Shown here piece after piece: positions 46,201 through 54,935 of a stretch of 64,000 bases of DNA. A model generated the notes under the pieces. It had not been told where the DNA came from. It searched no databases and saw only the letters and a program-made list of their open reading frames with translations. This DNA comes from Megascapheus bottae. Taxonomy: Eukaryota > Chordata > Mammalia > Rodentia > Geomyidae. A program made the translations under genes and the position numbers. Numbering within the stretch: the first letter of the stretch is position 1; each line of letters starts with the position of its first letter. The stretch is from NCBI GenBank assembly GCA_024803745.1, contig JANJXV010000025.1, positions 18,888,610 to 18,952,609 on the forward strand, written 5' to 3'.

Positions 46201-49200
46201 ACACCTACCATTGGGACAAGAATTTGTTTTCATTTATCTAAAACAGACTGCTTGCACATGAATGTACATTAATGCTTTACAAAAATTTTGCTTCATTCAT
46301 TATTTATTCATTGCCAGTCCTGTGGCCTGACTGCCCTTGAAGTATGACCATCACAGCGAATGCAGTAGTAGCTGGAGCAGAGCTGGAAACCTACTATCAG
46401 ATCCCTCAGCTTAGTCTAAACTGCTTTCCTTATGGCATACCCCCAGGGACATTTCCTTCTAAATGTTACTTAACTCCCCTGTGAAATATTACTACCATAC
46501 ATATTCTGTATTTAAAAATAAAAAAAGTAGGGCTGGGAGAATAGCCTAGTGGTAGAGTGCTCACCTAGCATGCACAGAGCCTTGGGTTTGGTTTCTTGGT
46601 TCCACATACACAGAAAAAGCCAGAAGTGGTGCTGTGGCTCAAGTAGCAGAGTGCTAGACTTGAGCAAAAAGTGTCCAAGGGTGGTGCCCAGGCTCTAAGT
46701 TCAAGCCCCAGGACTGGCAAAAAAAAAAAAAAAGTATATGTTACATATATAACTATGCTTTATATATAAAGAGAGTAAGAATTTTTCTCTTCCCTCTCCA
46801 TCCTAGAAATCATATTTCTTTTAGGAACCATATGAACTTTGTAAGAATATGTAGTTGGCCAGGTACTGGTGGCTTAGAACCCAAGTCCTCAGATCTCACC
46901 CTCCTAAGGAGCTAGGATTACAGGGATGAATCATAAAGTGCACAACTCCACCTGGCTTTTGAAAACTACCCAACTGAATACCATAAGTGAACCAAAAACT
47001 TCTTAAGGGCAGAGGCTAAATATGGTAATTTTAGGTAATTCTTAAAGCCAAAGACAATGGTAGGCATATCATAGGTAATGTCTATATCCTCATGGAATTA
47101 ACTAGTAAACATATACTAACAAAACAAAACACCGAAAACACTAGAAATGTTCTTTTGGCTTTTCTTTAAATGAACACCTGTGAATTGGAACAAATCTAAT
47201 AGCTTCAATAATCTTAAGGTCCAATAATGTTCACCCATATCCAAATAATTTAAAACTTTTGACAAATGGGGGAAGGGAATTGCTTTCAGACACAAGTTAC
47301 TTACCATTTTTCATCACTACATTGGACCAGACATTGGCATTCAAGGCTTGCACAATTCGCTTTACTCCTGTAGACTCAGGAAAATCATCTAAGCGAGTAA
47401 AGAAACATATATATTTCTACATATGCTTATATATATACATACAGTCATATATGTGTGTTTATATATCTCTGAGGTCATATTTCCAAACATTTGTGGCTTA
47501 ATTGTCTTGCTTATTCATTACTTCACACTGTAACATGTGTTTGGATGAAGATTTAAGAGGTATATTTATCTTAAGTCTTACAAGTGACACAATTCTTGAG
47601 AGAATGATACTTTGGGTGTAAAACTCAGGCAACAAAAAAGCAGTCTGCAATGAAGAACTAGAACCTAATATGACATTTTACATTTAAAGGTGTCACAGAT
47701 TGCATGCAAATAAGTGATAAAGAAAAATGGTTTGGGAACATTTTATATTTAAAAATTCTAGGAAGGTTTTACTTTAACTAAAGATAATATATCCAAAACT
47801 CTATCACACATAATTACCAAATATAGAGTAAGTAGCACAAGCCTGTATGTAATCCTAGCATGTGGGAGGCTGAGGGAGGAGTCTACAAAGTTTGAGGCCA
47901 GCCTGGACTACACAAAGTTCTAGGCCAGCTTGGATTGCATCATGACCTATTTTTTTTTTAAATCAAACTGAATTAAATACAAAAATACTATTCAAAGGGC
48001 ACAGAGAATAGTACTACAAAGGATCAGAGACAATAAAATGGTAAGAGCGGAATCCTATCTCTTGAGAACAATAGAAAGAACAGAAAATCCTAGTGCCAGA
48101 AACAAGCAACTCCACACATGCTTACATTCACAAAGTCAGTCACAAGTTTTAAGAGACTTAAAAATGTGGAAAGAGAAAATACTCATTGTTAACACTCTCA
48201 GCAAAGTGGCTAGGCATAGGGATTACAGGGGCAATCCACAGGTTCTTAGGGAGCAGATATAAAGAGGATCATGATTTGAGGCCCTCACCCCCACCCCTAC
48301 TTCCCCCAAATAGGTAGCAAGATCCAATAGTACCACCAAAAACAAAATAATAGGAATGAAGAGGAGCCTTTAGGGCCTCAAGCTTGCTTGCTGTGCAGGT
48401 GCTCTACTACTTGAGCCATAGCCCCAGTCCTTTTTCCTTTTGTTATTTTTTTTTTCAGCTAAGGACCCATGTTTTTTTGCCCAGGGCAGCTTAAAACCAT
48501 GGTCTTCCTATTTATAACACTGAAACAGCTGAAATTACTCATGTGTATCCCCATGCTCAGTTTTTTTTTTTTTTTTGGGTGGTTGTTGTTGAATTGGTGC
48601 TCCTAAACTTCTTCCCCAGGTTGGCCTTAAACTGTGATACTGCCAATCTCTACCACCCAATTTGATGCGATTATCAGAGTGGACCTCTCCACATTATCAA
48701 ATTTCTGCCTTTTTACTCCAGGATCCAACTCCTAAAGAATAATAATTTTTTTAAAAAAATATTAAGAATTCAGACTAAACATTCTGACTAGGTAGTAGAA
48801 AAGTATTTCTAACTATCTTTTTTAAAATACATAGGTTTCATGTAATGACTACTTATGCTTTACTTTGTGCTTGTATTCACATTGGTTGTTCTGGCATCTT
48901 TTCTGTGCCACTTCCACACACGTCCAGTCAGTTCTTCCCATGGAAGAGCTGACACATGAGGCGCCAAGGTGCTGAGCTTCTTGAAACTTCCCAACTGAAC
49001 GAACCTCTCCAATCTCTGAAATACCACAGTGCTAGGACTGCATTTTTTTTTTTATGACGGTCCAGTGGGAATTCAAACATTTGTATTCATGTTTTACCTG
49101 AATGCTAAATTACAAGGTTTAGTAGACTTGTAACAGTGTATCTGGAAGGAGCAAAGATGAGAAAAACAGGAATGAATGGTTCAGGTAACAGTGGAGCCTT

Positions 49201-50966
49201 GGAGGCCATAGGGAAATGCTGGGTGTGTTTTTGGTTTCAAGTGTCTCAAATATACATTAGTAGGTATGAAGTACCTCTGAGGTTCCCAGGATTTTAAGCT
49301 TAATTTACTTTGAATTCAAAGAAGGTATATAAATTCTATCTATGAATATAAGATCAACCTTCCTTGGTTGGCATTAGGGAAAGAACAGGGGACTGGGGAA
49401 ATGATGACAATTTTAGACCCATAACTGTTATCCACTAAAATGAATAATAAACATTTTAAAAGTCCAAAATGGGTGATCAAACAAGTAGACAATTATTATA
49501 TTACTATAAAATCAAAGTGAATTGCTGTTCAAATCTTTTCAAACAGGTGGCGAAAAGCTGTTTGTTAAAGCTATGATTCTTTTCTGGATTAAAATAAACT
49601 ACCCCACCTCAACCTAAATGCCACACTTCATGTGGACACATACTTACCATCCTCTTCAGGCAATTCCTCAGGACTAAGTTCAACCAATTCAAAGCCATGT
49701 TTGATGCACCATTCTTGAGCTTTTTGTCGGTTTACTCCTAAAATAATATGCAAAAAAGCAATTTTTGTAAGTAAAAGTAAAATATGTGTGATAGACAGCC
49801 CCTGCAATACTCTCGACAGATCTTAATGTTTTCCCTTTAGCATCAATTTTATTCTCTACGCATCAAAAATCAGTAAAGAGGGCCGGGAGTTTGGCGTAGC
49901 GGTAGAGTGCTTGCCTAGCGTACACAAAGACCCAGGTTCAACTCCTTGGTACCACATACATAGAAAAAGCCCCAGAACTGGCAAAAATAAATAAATAAAT
50001 AAATAAATGAAATCAGCAAAGATAAAAGAGGAAAAATGGGAGAACTAAAGAAGGGGTGACAATGTTTAAGCAGTATTTTATTTATAACCTGACATATGGA
50101 ACTATAACTCCTTTGTACAACTACTTAATGATAATATTTTTTTTAAGAAAGGAAAAAAAATACCCCTTTGGAAGCAATAGAATTAACCCAAGATTCTAAA
50201 GAGAAATATAGTAGCTGAAAGTATTTTTCAAACAGAGTCATATGACTCAGTTGAGGAAATGGAGGTACTCTCTCTAGAAGCTATGGCATTATCTCCCATG
50301 ATGAGTGCCAGTGGCTCATGTCTGTAATCATAGCTACTCAAGAGATTAAGATCTGAGGATCCAGGTTCTTATCTCCAGTTAATCAGCAAAAAGCCAGAAG
50401 TGGAGCTGTAGCTTGAGTTGTAGAGCTCTTACCTAGAGCAAAAAAAGCTAAGGAACAGTACTCAACCCTTTAGTTGAAGTCTCAGTGCTGGCACCGGTAT
50501 GTGCATACACACACACACCACACACACAAAAACGTTACATCCCATTTGAGGGCCTTACCATCTTCATACACTCTGTCACAGACCAAGATCATCACCTCAG
50601 GTAACCATGTTTCTGTCAGTGGAAGCCATGAGGAGACACTGTCGAGACCTGATTTCTGGAGGGAGTACATAAAGGACCAAAATCAGAAAATGACCTATTA
50701 AGAATTCAAAGAAAACACCAAAAGAAAAGATATGAAAAATTTCTACTCAAGGCTCCCTAGAAAGCAAAGTCTTACTTGTGTGCTGTCAAAGTAAATCACG
50801 AAGGCCTGGACAGATTCTGCAATCTCTGTAGTGATGAGGAATTTGTTTGGTACAACACACAGATTGATATCTGCAGAGTAATATTTATTATCAATGGTCC
50901 ATGGGTAAAATCTCACAGCATCACTGGAAGCTGATTCCACAATAAGATCTTCTGTTCCAAGGATAT
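34123..50966 (-). CDS. AAGAB: AAGAB (p34), spliced coding region, exons 2-10 (5' partial)
   Basis: Nine exons of 191, 97, 90, 84, 83, 97, 105, 50 and 78 bases join in frame with GT-AG borders. They encode residues 25-315, ending where the 315-residue human protein ends. AAGAB is a cytosolic chaperone that binds and stabilises gamma- and alpha-adaptin during assembly of the AP-1 and AP-2 clathrin adaptors. Loss of one human copy causes punctate palmoplantar keratoderma type 1. The N-terminal half is a Rab-like pseudo-GTPase fold (exons 2-5), followed by a poorly conserved hinge (exons 6-7) and a conserved acidic/helical C-terminus. Exon 1 (residues 1-24) lies beyond the window. Confidence 0.97.
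34201..34868 (-). other. AAGAB: AAGAB intron 9
   Basis: A short AT-rich intron with no SINE. ATATAGAAT units near 34500-34545 are locally repetitive. A 105-codon minus open frame at 34448-34765 has no features of a gene. Confidence 0.9.
34869..34918 (-). CDS. AAGAB: AAGAB exon 9
   Basis: A 50-base exon, residues 274 (split)-290: [17 protein letters not shown]. Human, from memory, has Val at the Leu position. The acceptor is CCCTAG and the donor GTGAGA. Confidence 0.95.
34919..35393 (-). other. AAGAB: AAGAB intron 8
   Basis: 475 bases with a purine-rich stretch at 35135-35230 (GAGA/GGGA units on the + strand) and no SINE. Confidence 0.9.
35394..35498 (-). CDS. AAGAB: AAGAB exon 8
   Basis: 105 bases, residues 239-273 plus a split codon: [19 protein letters not shown] then [15 protein letters not shown]. 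This is a conserved helical segment of the C-terminal domain. The acceptor is TTTCAG and the donor GGTAATC. Confidence 0.97.
35700..35945 (-). mobile_element. B1-dID SINE
   Basis: TGTCAATCCTACGTCTTGAATTC through GGTGTGAGCTATCTGTGCC. Confidence 0.83.
35970..36190 (+). mobile_element. ID-dID SINE
   Basis: AGTTTGGCCTAGTGGTAGATG (A-box region), GGTTCGAGTCCTTGGTG (B-box), then AAGCCGGAAGTGGTGCTGAGG and a tail of AATAAA-like units. Confidence 0.92.
36225..36300 (-). mobile_element. MIR-like remnant
   Basis: AGTCACTTGCTCAAGGTCAC and AGCTGCTGAGTGGACAAC fit the reverse MIR core. Confidence 0.5.
36570..36912 (-). mobile_element. B1-dID SINE split by a dID fragment
   Basis: Host parts are 36570-36690 (CCAGTCCTGGAGCCTGAACTC) and about 36810-36912 (CATGGACTTTCCTGCCTGG to GGTGCGAGCCACGG). 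Confidence 0.85.
36695..36808 (+). mobile_element. dID monomer nested in a SINE
   Basis: Only the ID-related right half is present: AAAGCCAGAAGTAGAATGC, AACAGTGCCCAGGTCATG, then an A-rich tail. Confidence 0.8.
37125..37290 (-). mobile_element. MIR-like remnant
   Basis: GGAAGAGGAAACTACTAAAGG, CACTCAAGTCATATCTACTAG and GTAGAGCCATAATTGG follow the reverse MIR core. Confidence 0.5.
37412..37825 (-). mobile_element. B1-dID SINE split by an ID-dID insertion
   Basis: Host parts are 37412-37545 and 37732-37825 (GCTAGGATTTGAATTCTAGG; CTTGAGATGTGAACCACTG). Confidence 0.85.
37546..37731 (+). mobile_element. ID-dID SINE, nested
   Basis: GGGGCTGGGAGTTTGGCCTAG through CAAGCCCAGGACTGGAAGG and an A-tail. 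The flanks 37533-37545 and 37732-37744 are a slightly diverged duplication. Confidence 0.92.
37900..38130 (-). mobile_element. B1-dID SINE
   Basis: TTAGGGCTTGAACTCAAGGCC through TGTGAGGCACCAGTGCCTGG. GATTGATT-type units sit at its tail. Confidence 0.86.
38570..38700 (+). mobile_element. MIR-like remnant
   Basis: CTTGGGCAGGTTATTAAATTG preceded by GGATTCCAGTTTCAGTTCC fits MIR in forward orientation. Confidence 0.45.
39126..39222 (-). CDS. AAGAB: AAGAB exon 7 (variable hinge)
   Basis: 97 bases, residues 207-238 plus one base: [19 protein letters not shown] then [13 protein letters not shown]. The 5' edge is a CAGCAG tandem acceptor. Use of the first AG gives EQPHLP as in human; the second would drop the Gln. 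The middle differs clearly from human and is probably an unconstrained linker. The donor is GGTAAGC. Confidence 0.95.
39362..39567 (-). mobile_element. ID-dID SINE
   Basis: Reverse order: poly(T), GCCAGTCCTGGGCTTGAGC, then GTGGTACCGAGGAATCGAAC and GGCCAAACTCCTGGCCCC. Confidence 0.93.
39598..39818 (+). mobile_element. B1-dID SINE
   Basis: AAATGGTGGCTCACATCTG head, AAAACTGGAAGTGATGCTATG. The right half is shortened and the A-tail pure. Confidence 0.86.
39950..40145 (-). mobile_element. ID-dID SINE
   Basis: GCCAGTCCTGGGCTTGAGC through GGCCAAACTCCCAGCCCC. One of only two reverse copies in the AAGAB half. Confidence 0.93.
40155..40600 (-). mobile_element. B1-dID SINE split by an ID-dID insertion
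   Basis: Host parts are 40155-40295 and 40494-40600 (GGGTCATAGAGTTTGCACTC; CAGGCATGAGCCACCAGC). Confidence 0.92.
40296..40493 (+). mobile_element. ID-dID SINE, nested, with 10-base TSD
   Basis: Full copy with an A-tail, flanked by AGTCTCATGG at 40286-40295 and 40494-40503. Confidence 0.95.
41155..41237 (-). CDS. AAGAB: AAGAB exon 6
   Basis: 83 bases, residues 179 (split)-206: [18 protein letters not shown] then [10 protein letters not shown]. The final part is less conserved than the [10 protein letters not shown] core. The acceptor is TTTTAG and the donor GAGGTAAAG. Confidence 0.96.
41380..41575 (+). mobile_element. Old B1-dID-like SINE
   Basis: ATGGTTTATGCCTATAATTC and CTTAGGAGGCTGAAATCAG. 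The right half is heavily decayed. Confidence 0.65.
41690..42050 (+). mobile_element. MaLR/LTR-like remnant
   Basis: The sequence order (GACCTGAAATGCACCCC, TTTTAAGAGGTGGTGG, TTAGTTCATTTGGAGAG, GAGGCTAAATAAACC, TAATACAC at the end) resembles a mammalian MaLR-type solo LTR. Family assignment is tentative. Confidence 0.45.
42112..42395 (+). mobile_element. B1-dID-like SINE, diverged
   Basis: GCATTGGTTGCTCACATCTA head, a GTGGGGCTCAAGAGGTAG second half and AGTACCACC near the tail. Confidence 0.7.
42500..42735 (-). mobile_element. B1-dID SINE
   Basis: GGGTCATGGGACTTGTACTTG through CAGGCATGAGCCGCTGC. Confidence 0.86.
42758..42972 (+). mobile_element. ID-dID SINE
   Basis: GGGCCGGGAGTTTTGCCTAG through CCCAGGACTGGC and a CAAAAA tail. 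Confidence 0.93.
43334..43530 (+). mobile_element. ID-dID SINE with 12-base TSD
   Basis: Flanked by AAAGCCAACACA at 43322-43333 and 43531-43542. The B-box region has lost about seven bases (CCCAGGTTCCTCGG). Confidence 0.95.
44225..44460 (-). mobile_element. B1-dID SINE
   Basis: GGATCATGGACCTTGAACTTG through ACAGGTGTGAGCCACGAGCC. Confidence 0.9.
44515..44662 (-). mobile_element. L1-type LINE 3' end, 5'-truncated, with 14-base TSD
   Basis: On the reverse strand it has a G-rich tract, TATCAATGTATGTGAATT, GCACCTTCTATCTGGCAAAT and an A-rich tail. CTTGGGCATTTCTT flanks both ends (44501-44514 and 44663-44676). It is related to the copy at 61248. Confidence 0.85.
44785..45015 (-). mobile_element. 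B1-dID SINE
   Basis: GGTGGTGCCAGTACTGGGGC through TACAGGCATGAACCATTGTC. Confidence 0.87.
45028..45340 (-). mobile_element. Old B1/ID-like SINE, possibly two
   Basis: GGACTGGATTTTGAACTCAGG, then two B1-like heads (AGCTGGGATTACAGGTACAC; GGTGTGAGCCTCTGCACCC). Probably two old copies end to end. Confidence 0.65.
45708..45920 (+). mobile_element. ID-dID SINE
   Basis: GGGCCAGGAGTTTGGTCTAG through CAAGCCCCATGACTGCC. The tail has C-run and A-run blocks. Confidence 0.92.
46522..46735 (+). mobile_element. ID-dID SINE
   Basis: GGGCTGGGAGAATAGCCTAG through CAAGCCCCAGGACTGGC. More diverged than the other copies. Confidence 0.92.
46855..46950. mobile_element. Rearranged B1-type SINE fragment
   Basis: A forward head (GGCCAGGTACTGGTGGCTTAG) runs straight into a reverse-complement head (AAGTCCTCAGATCTCACCC, GAGCTAGGATTACAGGG). 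Confidence 0.7.
47305..47388 (-). CDS. AAGAB: AAGAB exon 5
   Basis: 84 bases, residues 151-178 plus a split codon: [19 protein letters not shown] then VWSNVVMKN. It matches human as I remember it, and forms the end of the G-like domain. The acceptor is GCTTAG and the donor GGTAAGT. Confidence 0.97.
47832..47962 (+). mobile_element. Monomeric B1-type SINE
   Basis: GCCTGTATGTAATCCTAGC, GGAGGCTGAGGGAGGAG and GAGGCCAGCCTGGACTAC, ending in an A/T-rich tail. No ID half. Confidence 0.75.
48368..48580 (-). mobile_element. Old ID/B1-like SINE
   Basis: GCCTCAAGCTTGCTTGCTG, GCTCTACTACTTGAGCCATAG, and a decayed B1 part. Confidence 0.6.
49648..49737 (-). CDS. AAGAB: AAGAB exon 4
   Basis: 90 bases, residues 121 (split)-150: [18 protein letters not shown] then [12 protein letters not shown]. 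Human, from memory, has Ile at the Val position. The acceptor is TTTTAG and the donor GGTAAGT. Confidence 0.97.
49880..50010 (+). mobile_element. ID-dID SINE, internally deleted
   Basis: A complete ID half (GGGCCGGGAGTTTGGCGTAG, GGTTCAACTCCTTGG), but the second half is reduced to CCCCAGAACTGGC before an (AATA)n tail. Confidence 0.9.
50300..50530 (+). mobile_element. B1-dID SINE with (AC)n-type tail
   Basis: GAGTGCCAGTGGCTCATGTC head. It ends CAGTGCTGGCACCGGTATG, then a CA-rich tract. Confidence 0.87.
50559..50655 (-). CDS. AAGAB: AAGAB exon 3
   Basis: 97 bases, residues 89-120 plus one base: [17 protein letters not shown] then [15 protein letters not shown]. Part of the G-like fold. Small changes from human (from memory) occur at LTETW and VYEDG. 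The acceptor is CTCCAG and the donor GGTAAGG. Confidence 0.97.
50656..50775 (-). other. AAGAB: AAGAB intron 2
   Basis: Only 120 bases, with GT-AG ends. It is the shortest intron in the window. Confidence 0.95.
50776..50966 (-). CDS. AAGAB: AAGAB exon 2
   Basis: 191 bases beginning with the last two bases of His25 and ending at Gln88. It reads [38 protein letters not shown], then [18 protein letters not shown] and YFDSTQ. It covers the first half of the Rab-like domain. The acceptor is TATTTAG and the donor GTAAGA. Confidence 0.97.
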
Positions 50967-51804
50967 CTAAATAAATACAATATTACCAATGAATGTGAAA
51001 AAACAACATTTATTGGTCATTTTTTTTTCAGTGAGATACTAGACTGGGTATTTTGGCTACTGCCCTTAGCTAAGGATTCTAAAATGTTCTTCATTTGGAT
51101 ATTTTCTTCTCTGACCAACCGATTACAAAGGTAAAGGTAATATATTCTAAGTGAATGGTGCTCTCTTATTTATTTGTGCATAAATCCAGAATCTCACTGT
51201 ACCCCACCCCCAGCTACTACCTTATTTTTCTTCTTTGAATTTTATTTTATTGTAAAGGTTATGTTCAAGGGATTATAGTTATGTAAATAAAATAGTACAT
51301 TTCGTTTCAAACAGTGCTAATTTTTTTTAAGGAATACAACTCATTATATATAAATTAAGATAGTAGAATAAAAAAATCTATCCAGAAAAGATCAAATACA
51401 GAGAAAAAAATGACAGCTTCATTTATTTTTTACTGCTTAAGTACTTTGTAGGAAGGGGAAGTTTTTAAGAATCTTTGAATTTTTAACTTGTATGCTAAAA
51501 GGAAGAAAGGAATAAGGCTAAGCCATTAGTAAAATACAAAAGCAGTAGGTAATCCTTGGGATAAATGTGTAGACACTAATTCAATTAATGAAACAAAAGA
51601 AGATACTAATAATGGAGTCCAAATCCATTTATATTCAGGCGTGTTCACTATCTTTGAAAGCCAACCCAAATTTTTGTTTGACGAAGATATTCCTGACAAA
51701 TTTTAAATGCAAAAAAGTCAGGCAAATTCAACCTTTTCCATTATAACTAAACCTTTTAGGAGGTTACTACTGTAGTGAGAAAATGTACAGAAGTAAAACA
51801 GTAT

Positions 51805-52040
51805 CCTGGCACCAATGGTTTATGCCTGTAATCCTAGCTACTAAACAGGCTGAGATTTGAGGATTAAGTTCAAAGCCAGCCTAGGCAGAAAAGTCCCTGT
51901 GAGACTATCTCCAACTAACCACTCAAGAAACCAGAAGTGGTGCTGTGGCTCAAATGGTAGAGTGCTAGCAGAAGCTCAGGGACAGTGCCTGGGCCCTGAG
52001 TTCAAGCCCCAGGACTGGCAAAAATAAAATAAAATATAAC
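51805..52040 (+). mobile_element. B1-dID SINE
   Basis: TGGCACCAATGGTTTATGCC head through CAAGCCCCAGGACTGGC and an AAAT-type tail. Confidence 0.9.
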
Positions 52041-52469
52041 AAAAGGGAAAAGACAAAAAAAGCATACAACGATTGTTTTATTAAGGGGAAGGAACAACCA
52101 ACATAAGAATCAGCCATCATCCATGTGTATTTTTTAAAGTAGCAAACTGGTTATTATTTTTAAATGAGGGAAACACAAAGCATAATGAATTCGCTTGTTA
52201 TTAAGGGGCAAAGTTCAAAGACAAAGGACTAATATAACCACCAATGCCACAGCAGTCCTAAACTGGGTATAAAGAAACTAGAAAAAAATTTCAGTTACCT
52301 TTCTCCAAATCTGCACCTTCAACTATGTGAAAAAAATAAGAGCAATTCAAATAGCATATACTCAATAAATGCAATTTAGGGTCTATTAAGTTTAGAACAT
52401 GAGAACTCTTGAATTTATATTGCCTTGATGTTTGTAAATTAAATAACACATAGAATGAAACTCTTCCCT

Positions 52470-53165
52470 AACACATTATATATATTCAAATATATTTATA
52501 CAGTGGAATACTATACAATCCTGAGTGAAATCCTTTGTTGTCATTCAAAATAGATCAATCTGGAGAACATTTTATGTAAGAGAAATAAGATAGGTGAAGA
52601 CAAATACTACATGATCTCACACAGATTATCTGGAGTAGTGAAGACAGATTATATAGTGATATATACTTATAGTTATATATCAATAGATATATGATTACAA
52701 TTAAGATAAGAAGGTTGTTAAAAAAAAAAAGTCCAGGGGTTGGGAGCATGGCCTAGTGGTAGAGTGCTTGCCAAGCATATACAAAGCCCTGGGTCCAATT
52801 CCTTAGTACTACATACATGGAAATAGCCAGAAGTGGTGCTGTGGCTCAAGTGGTAGAGCACTAGCCTTGAGGAAGCCCAAGGACAGTGTCCAGGTCCTGG
52901 CAACAAGAAAAAAAAAAGTCCAGAATAAGCATATATAGAGACAAAGTAGATAAATGACTGTGTCTGTGGATAGGGTGAAGGAAGAGGCTTGCAGCGGGGA
53001 GGCAGGAAGAGGAAGGAGTTGAGGTAGAGAATGATTAAAGAATAATTATGGAGATCCTTTTAAGAAAATTTTATAGAAATTACTGAACTGACAGTTCATA
53101 CAGCTTCTTAGGATGGGCAAATTATAGGATATGTGAAATAGGCCTCAATAAAGCTTTTAGAAATA
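52470..53165 (+). mobile_element. Ancient L1 (L1M-type) 3' region, split
   Basis: ACAGTGGAATACTATACAATC, AGAAATAAGATAGGTGAAG, CTACATGATCTCACACAG and a final CCTCAATAAAGCTTTTAG follow the familiar old mammalian L1 3' end. It is interrupted by a SINE at 52736-52918. Confidence 0.8.
52736..52918 (+). mobile_element. ID-dID SINE inside the old L1
   Basis: AGGGGTTGGGAGCATGGCCTAG through CAGTGTCCAGGTCCTGGC. The B-box is GGGTCCAATTCC. Confidence 0.92.
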
Positions 53166-53659
53166 AGTAAACACAAGTAAATAGGGACAGGAAAAAAGCT
53201 ATTTCTCCTTTCTCTAATTCCCAAGGGATGAGAACCAGCAAATTAGAAAAATGAATCTCACATGTTGATGCTTTAATAGTTGGGTGACTGCTTTGCTTTA
53301 CTCTCTGTGCCACCTAAAACAAGGTGATAGCTCAATTTATTTAACAGATGTTTTTATTTTTGCTTTTAACACTTTATGTGTAATCATTTTCAATGAAGCT
53401 GCATATAGACTTTATTATCACATCTGTGCCCTATCAGAATTAGGGAGAAGAGTAACACTGACTCTTCCAGTTCTCACCATCAATATCTAATGCAGAGTTT
53501 AATTGTAAAAATGTAAATGTATGTTTAGACTAAACAGAGCTTTCCTCCCTTGTCTTTCCTATTTAGCTTCATATGTTTAATGAGGTTAGTCTTTACTAAG
53601 TTGAAACAAAATCACCAAGTGCTTACATACATAGCTAAGAGTTTTGAGATGAACTAATT

Positions 53660-53765
53660 ATTATTCACTTACTTCATAGATGAACAACACTGAGGGCGAG
53701 AGACCAACCTGCTTGCTGTTTGCCTAGCAGAGCAAAGAGCAGAGACTTAAACTGATGTGAGGCCA
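53660..53765 (-). mobile_element. MIR-like remnant, weak
   Basis: TTCATAGATGAACAACACTGAGG and a TTGCCTAGCAGAGC-like region resemble the reverse MIR. Confidence 0.3.
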
Positions 53766-53952
53766 CAGCAGTCCTTCCTTCCCTATGGTGATGTAATGAC
53801 ACTCCAGAGATGAGAGATAACACTCCAGAGCCTAATACTAGGACAAGGGTATCATTTTATCCAAACTTGCAGGAAAACAACCTATAGAAATTTAGGTATG
53901 CATACAGTGATACTGAGCAGTTGCTGTTGTTTCATTTTAAAAACCTGTAGTA

Positions 53953-54177
53953 GGGCCGGGAGTTTGGCCTAGTGGTAGAGTGCTTGCCTAGCATGCATGA
54001 AGACCCAGGTTCGATTCCTCGGTACTACATACGTAGCAAAAAGCCAGAAGTGGTGCTGTGGCTCAAGTGGTAGAGCCTAGCCTTGAGAAAAATCCAGGGA
54101 CAGTGCTCAGGCCCTGAGCCCAAGCCCAGGACTGGCAAAAAAAAAAAAAAAAAAACCAACAAAACAACAAAAAAAAC
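53953..54177 (+). mobile_element. ID-dID SINE
   Basis: GGGCCGGGAGTTTGGCCTAG through CCCAGGACTGGC and a long A-rich tail. CCTGTAGTA flanks it (53944-53952 and 54178-54186). Confidence 0.94.
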
Positions 54178-54186
54178 CCTGTAGTA

Positions 54187-54385
54187 GGCTGGGAATGTGA
54201 CTTAGTGGTGAAGTGCTTGCCCAGCATGCATGAAGCCCTGGGTTCAATTCTTCAGTACCATAAAACAGAAAAGGCTGGAAGTGGCATGGTGGCTCAAATG
54301 GTAGAGTACAAAAGAAGCACAGGGGCAATGTCCAGTCCCAGAGTTCAAGACCCAGGGCTGGGAAAAAAATAAAAAACAAAAACAA
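54187..54385 (+). mobile_element. ID-dID SINE, older
   Basis: GGCTGGGAATGTGACTTAGTG through CAAGACCCAGGGCTGGG. It starts exactly after the duplicated target of the preceding copy. Confidence 0.9.
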
Positions 54386-54564
54386 ACAGACCCTGCAGTA
54401 ATCCCCCTTCTTTGTCCTTCACTGTCGAGAACTGGGATACAGTCAACTCTGCTATGAACAAGTCCAGAGCAACTTCATTTGCCTTCAAGCGGATGTCAAC
54501 TGTCTCACATTGCTAGGTCATGTGGTGTAACTATAGTGAATGTGTGGGCCATTGTACTGCCTTC

Positions 54565-54693
54565 AGCTTTGCTCAAGGCTAGCCACTTGAGCCACAGCTC
54601 CACTTTGGCTTTTTGTCCAGGGTAGCTTGAACAATAATCCTGACATCTCAGGCTCAGTTTAGGATTACAGGCGTGAGCCACCAATGCCCAGCT
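54565..54693 (-). mobile_element. B1-dID SINE, internally deleted
   Basis: GCTCAAGGCTAGCCACTTGAG and AGGATTACAGGCGTGAGCC, with the middle and tail shortened. Confidence 0.8.
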
Positions 54694-54711
54694 TATCACG
54701 CATCATATATT

Positions 54712-54935
54712 TTTTGTGGGGAGGGAGAGGGTCATGGGGCTTGAACTCTGGGCCTGGGCACTGTCCCTGAGCTCTTCAGCTAAAGGCTACCTCCCTACTC
54801 CTGAGCCACAGCACCACTTCCTGTTTTCCTAATGATTAATTGGAGTCTCTCGGCTTTGTATGGCCCAGGCTGGCTTTGAACCACAATCCTCAGAGGTCAG
54901 CTAGGATTGCAGGCGTGAGCCACAGCACCCAGTAT
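54712..54935 (-). mobile_element. B1-dID SINE
   Basis: GGTCATGGGGCTTGAACTCTG through TTGCAGGCGTGAGCCACAGC. Confidence 0.9.

Larger units (their letters stand above)
41238..47304 (-). other. AAGAB: AAGAB intron 5
   Basis: About 6 kb with many SINEs, an LTR-like remnant and a truncated L1. 43545-44220, 45340-45700, 45930-46510 and 46955-47300 are plain or AT-rich. Confidence 0.9.
47389..49647 (-). other. AAGAB: AAGAB intron 4
   Basis: AT-rich, with ATATATAC-type simple sequence at 47405-47470, one B1-like SINE and one old SINE. 48585-49640 is plain, AT-rich sequence. Confidence 0.9.
49738..50558 (-). other. AAGAB: AAGAB intron 3
   Basis: About 820 bases, with a truncated ID-dID at 49880 and a B1-dID at 50300 ending in a CA-rich tail 30 bases from exon 3. 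Confidence 0.9.
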
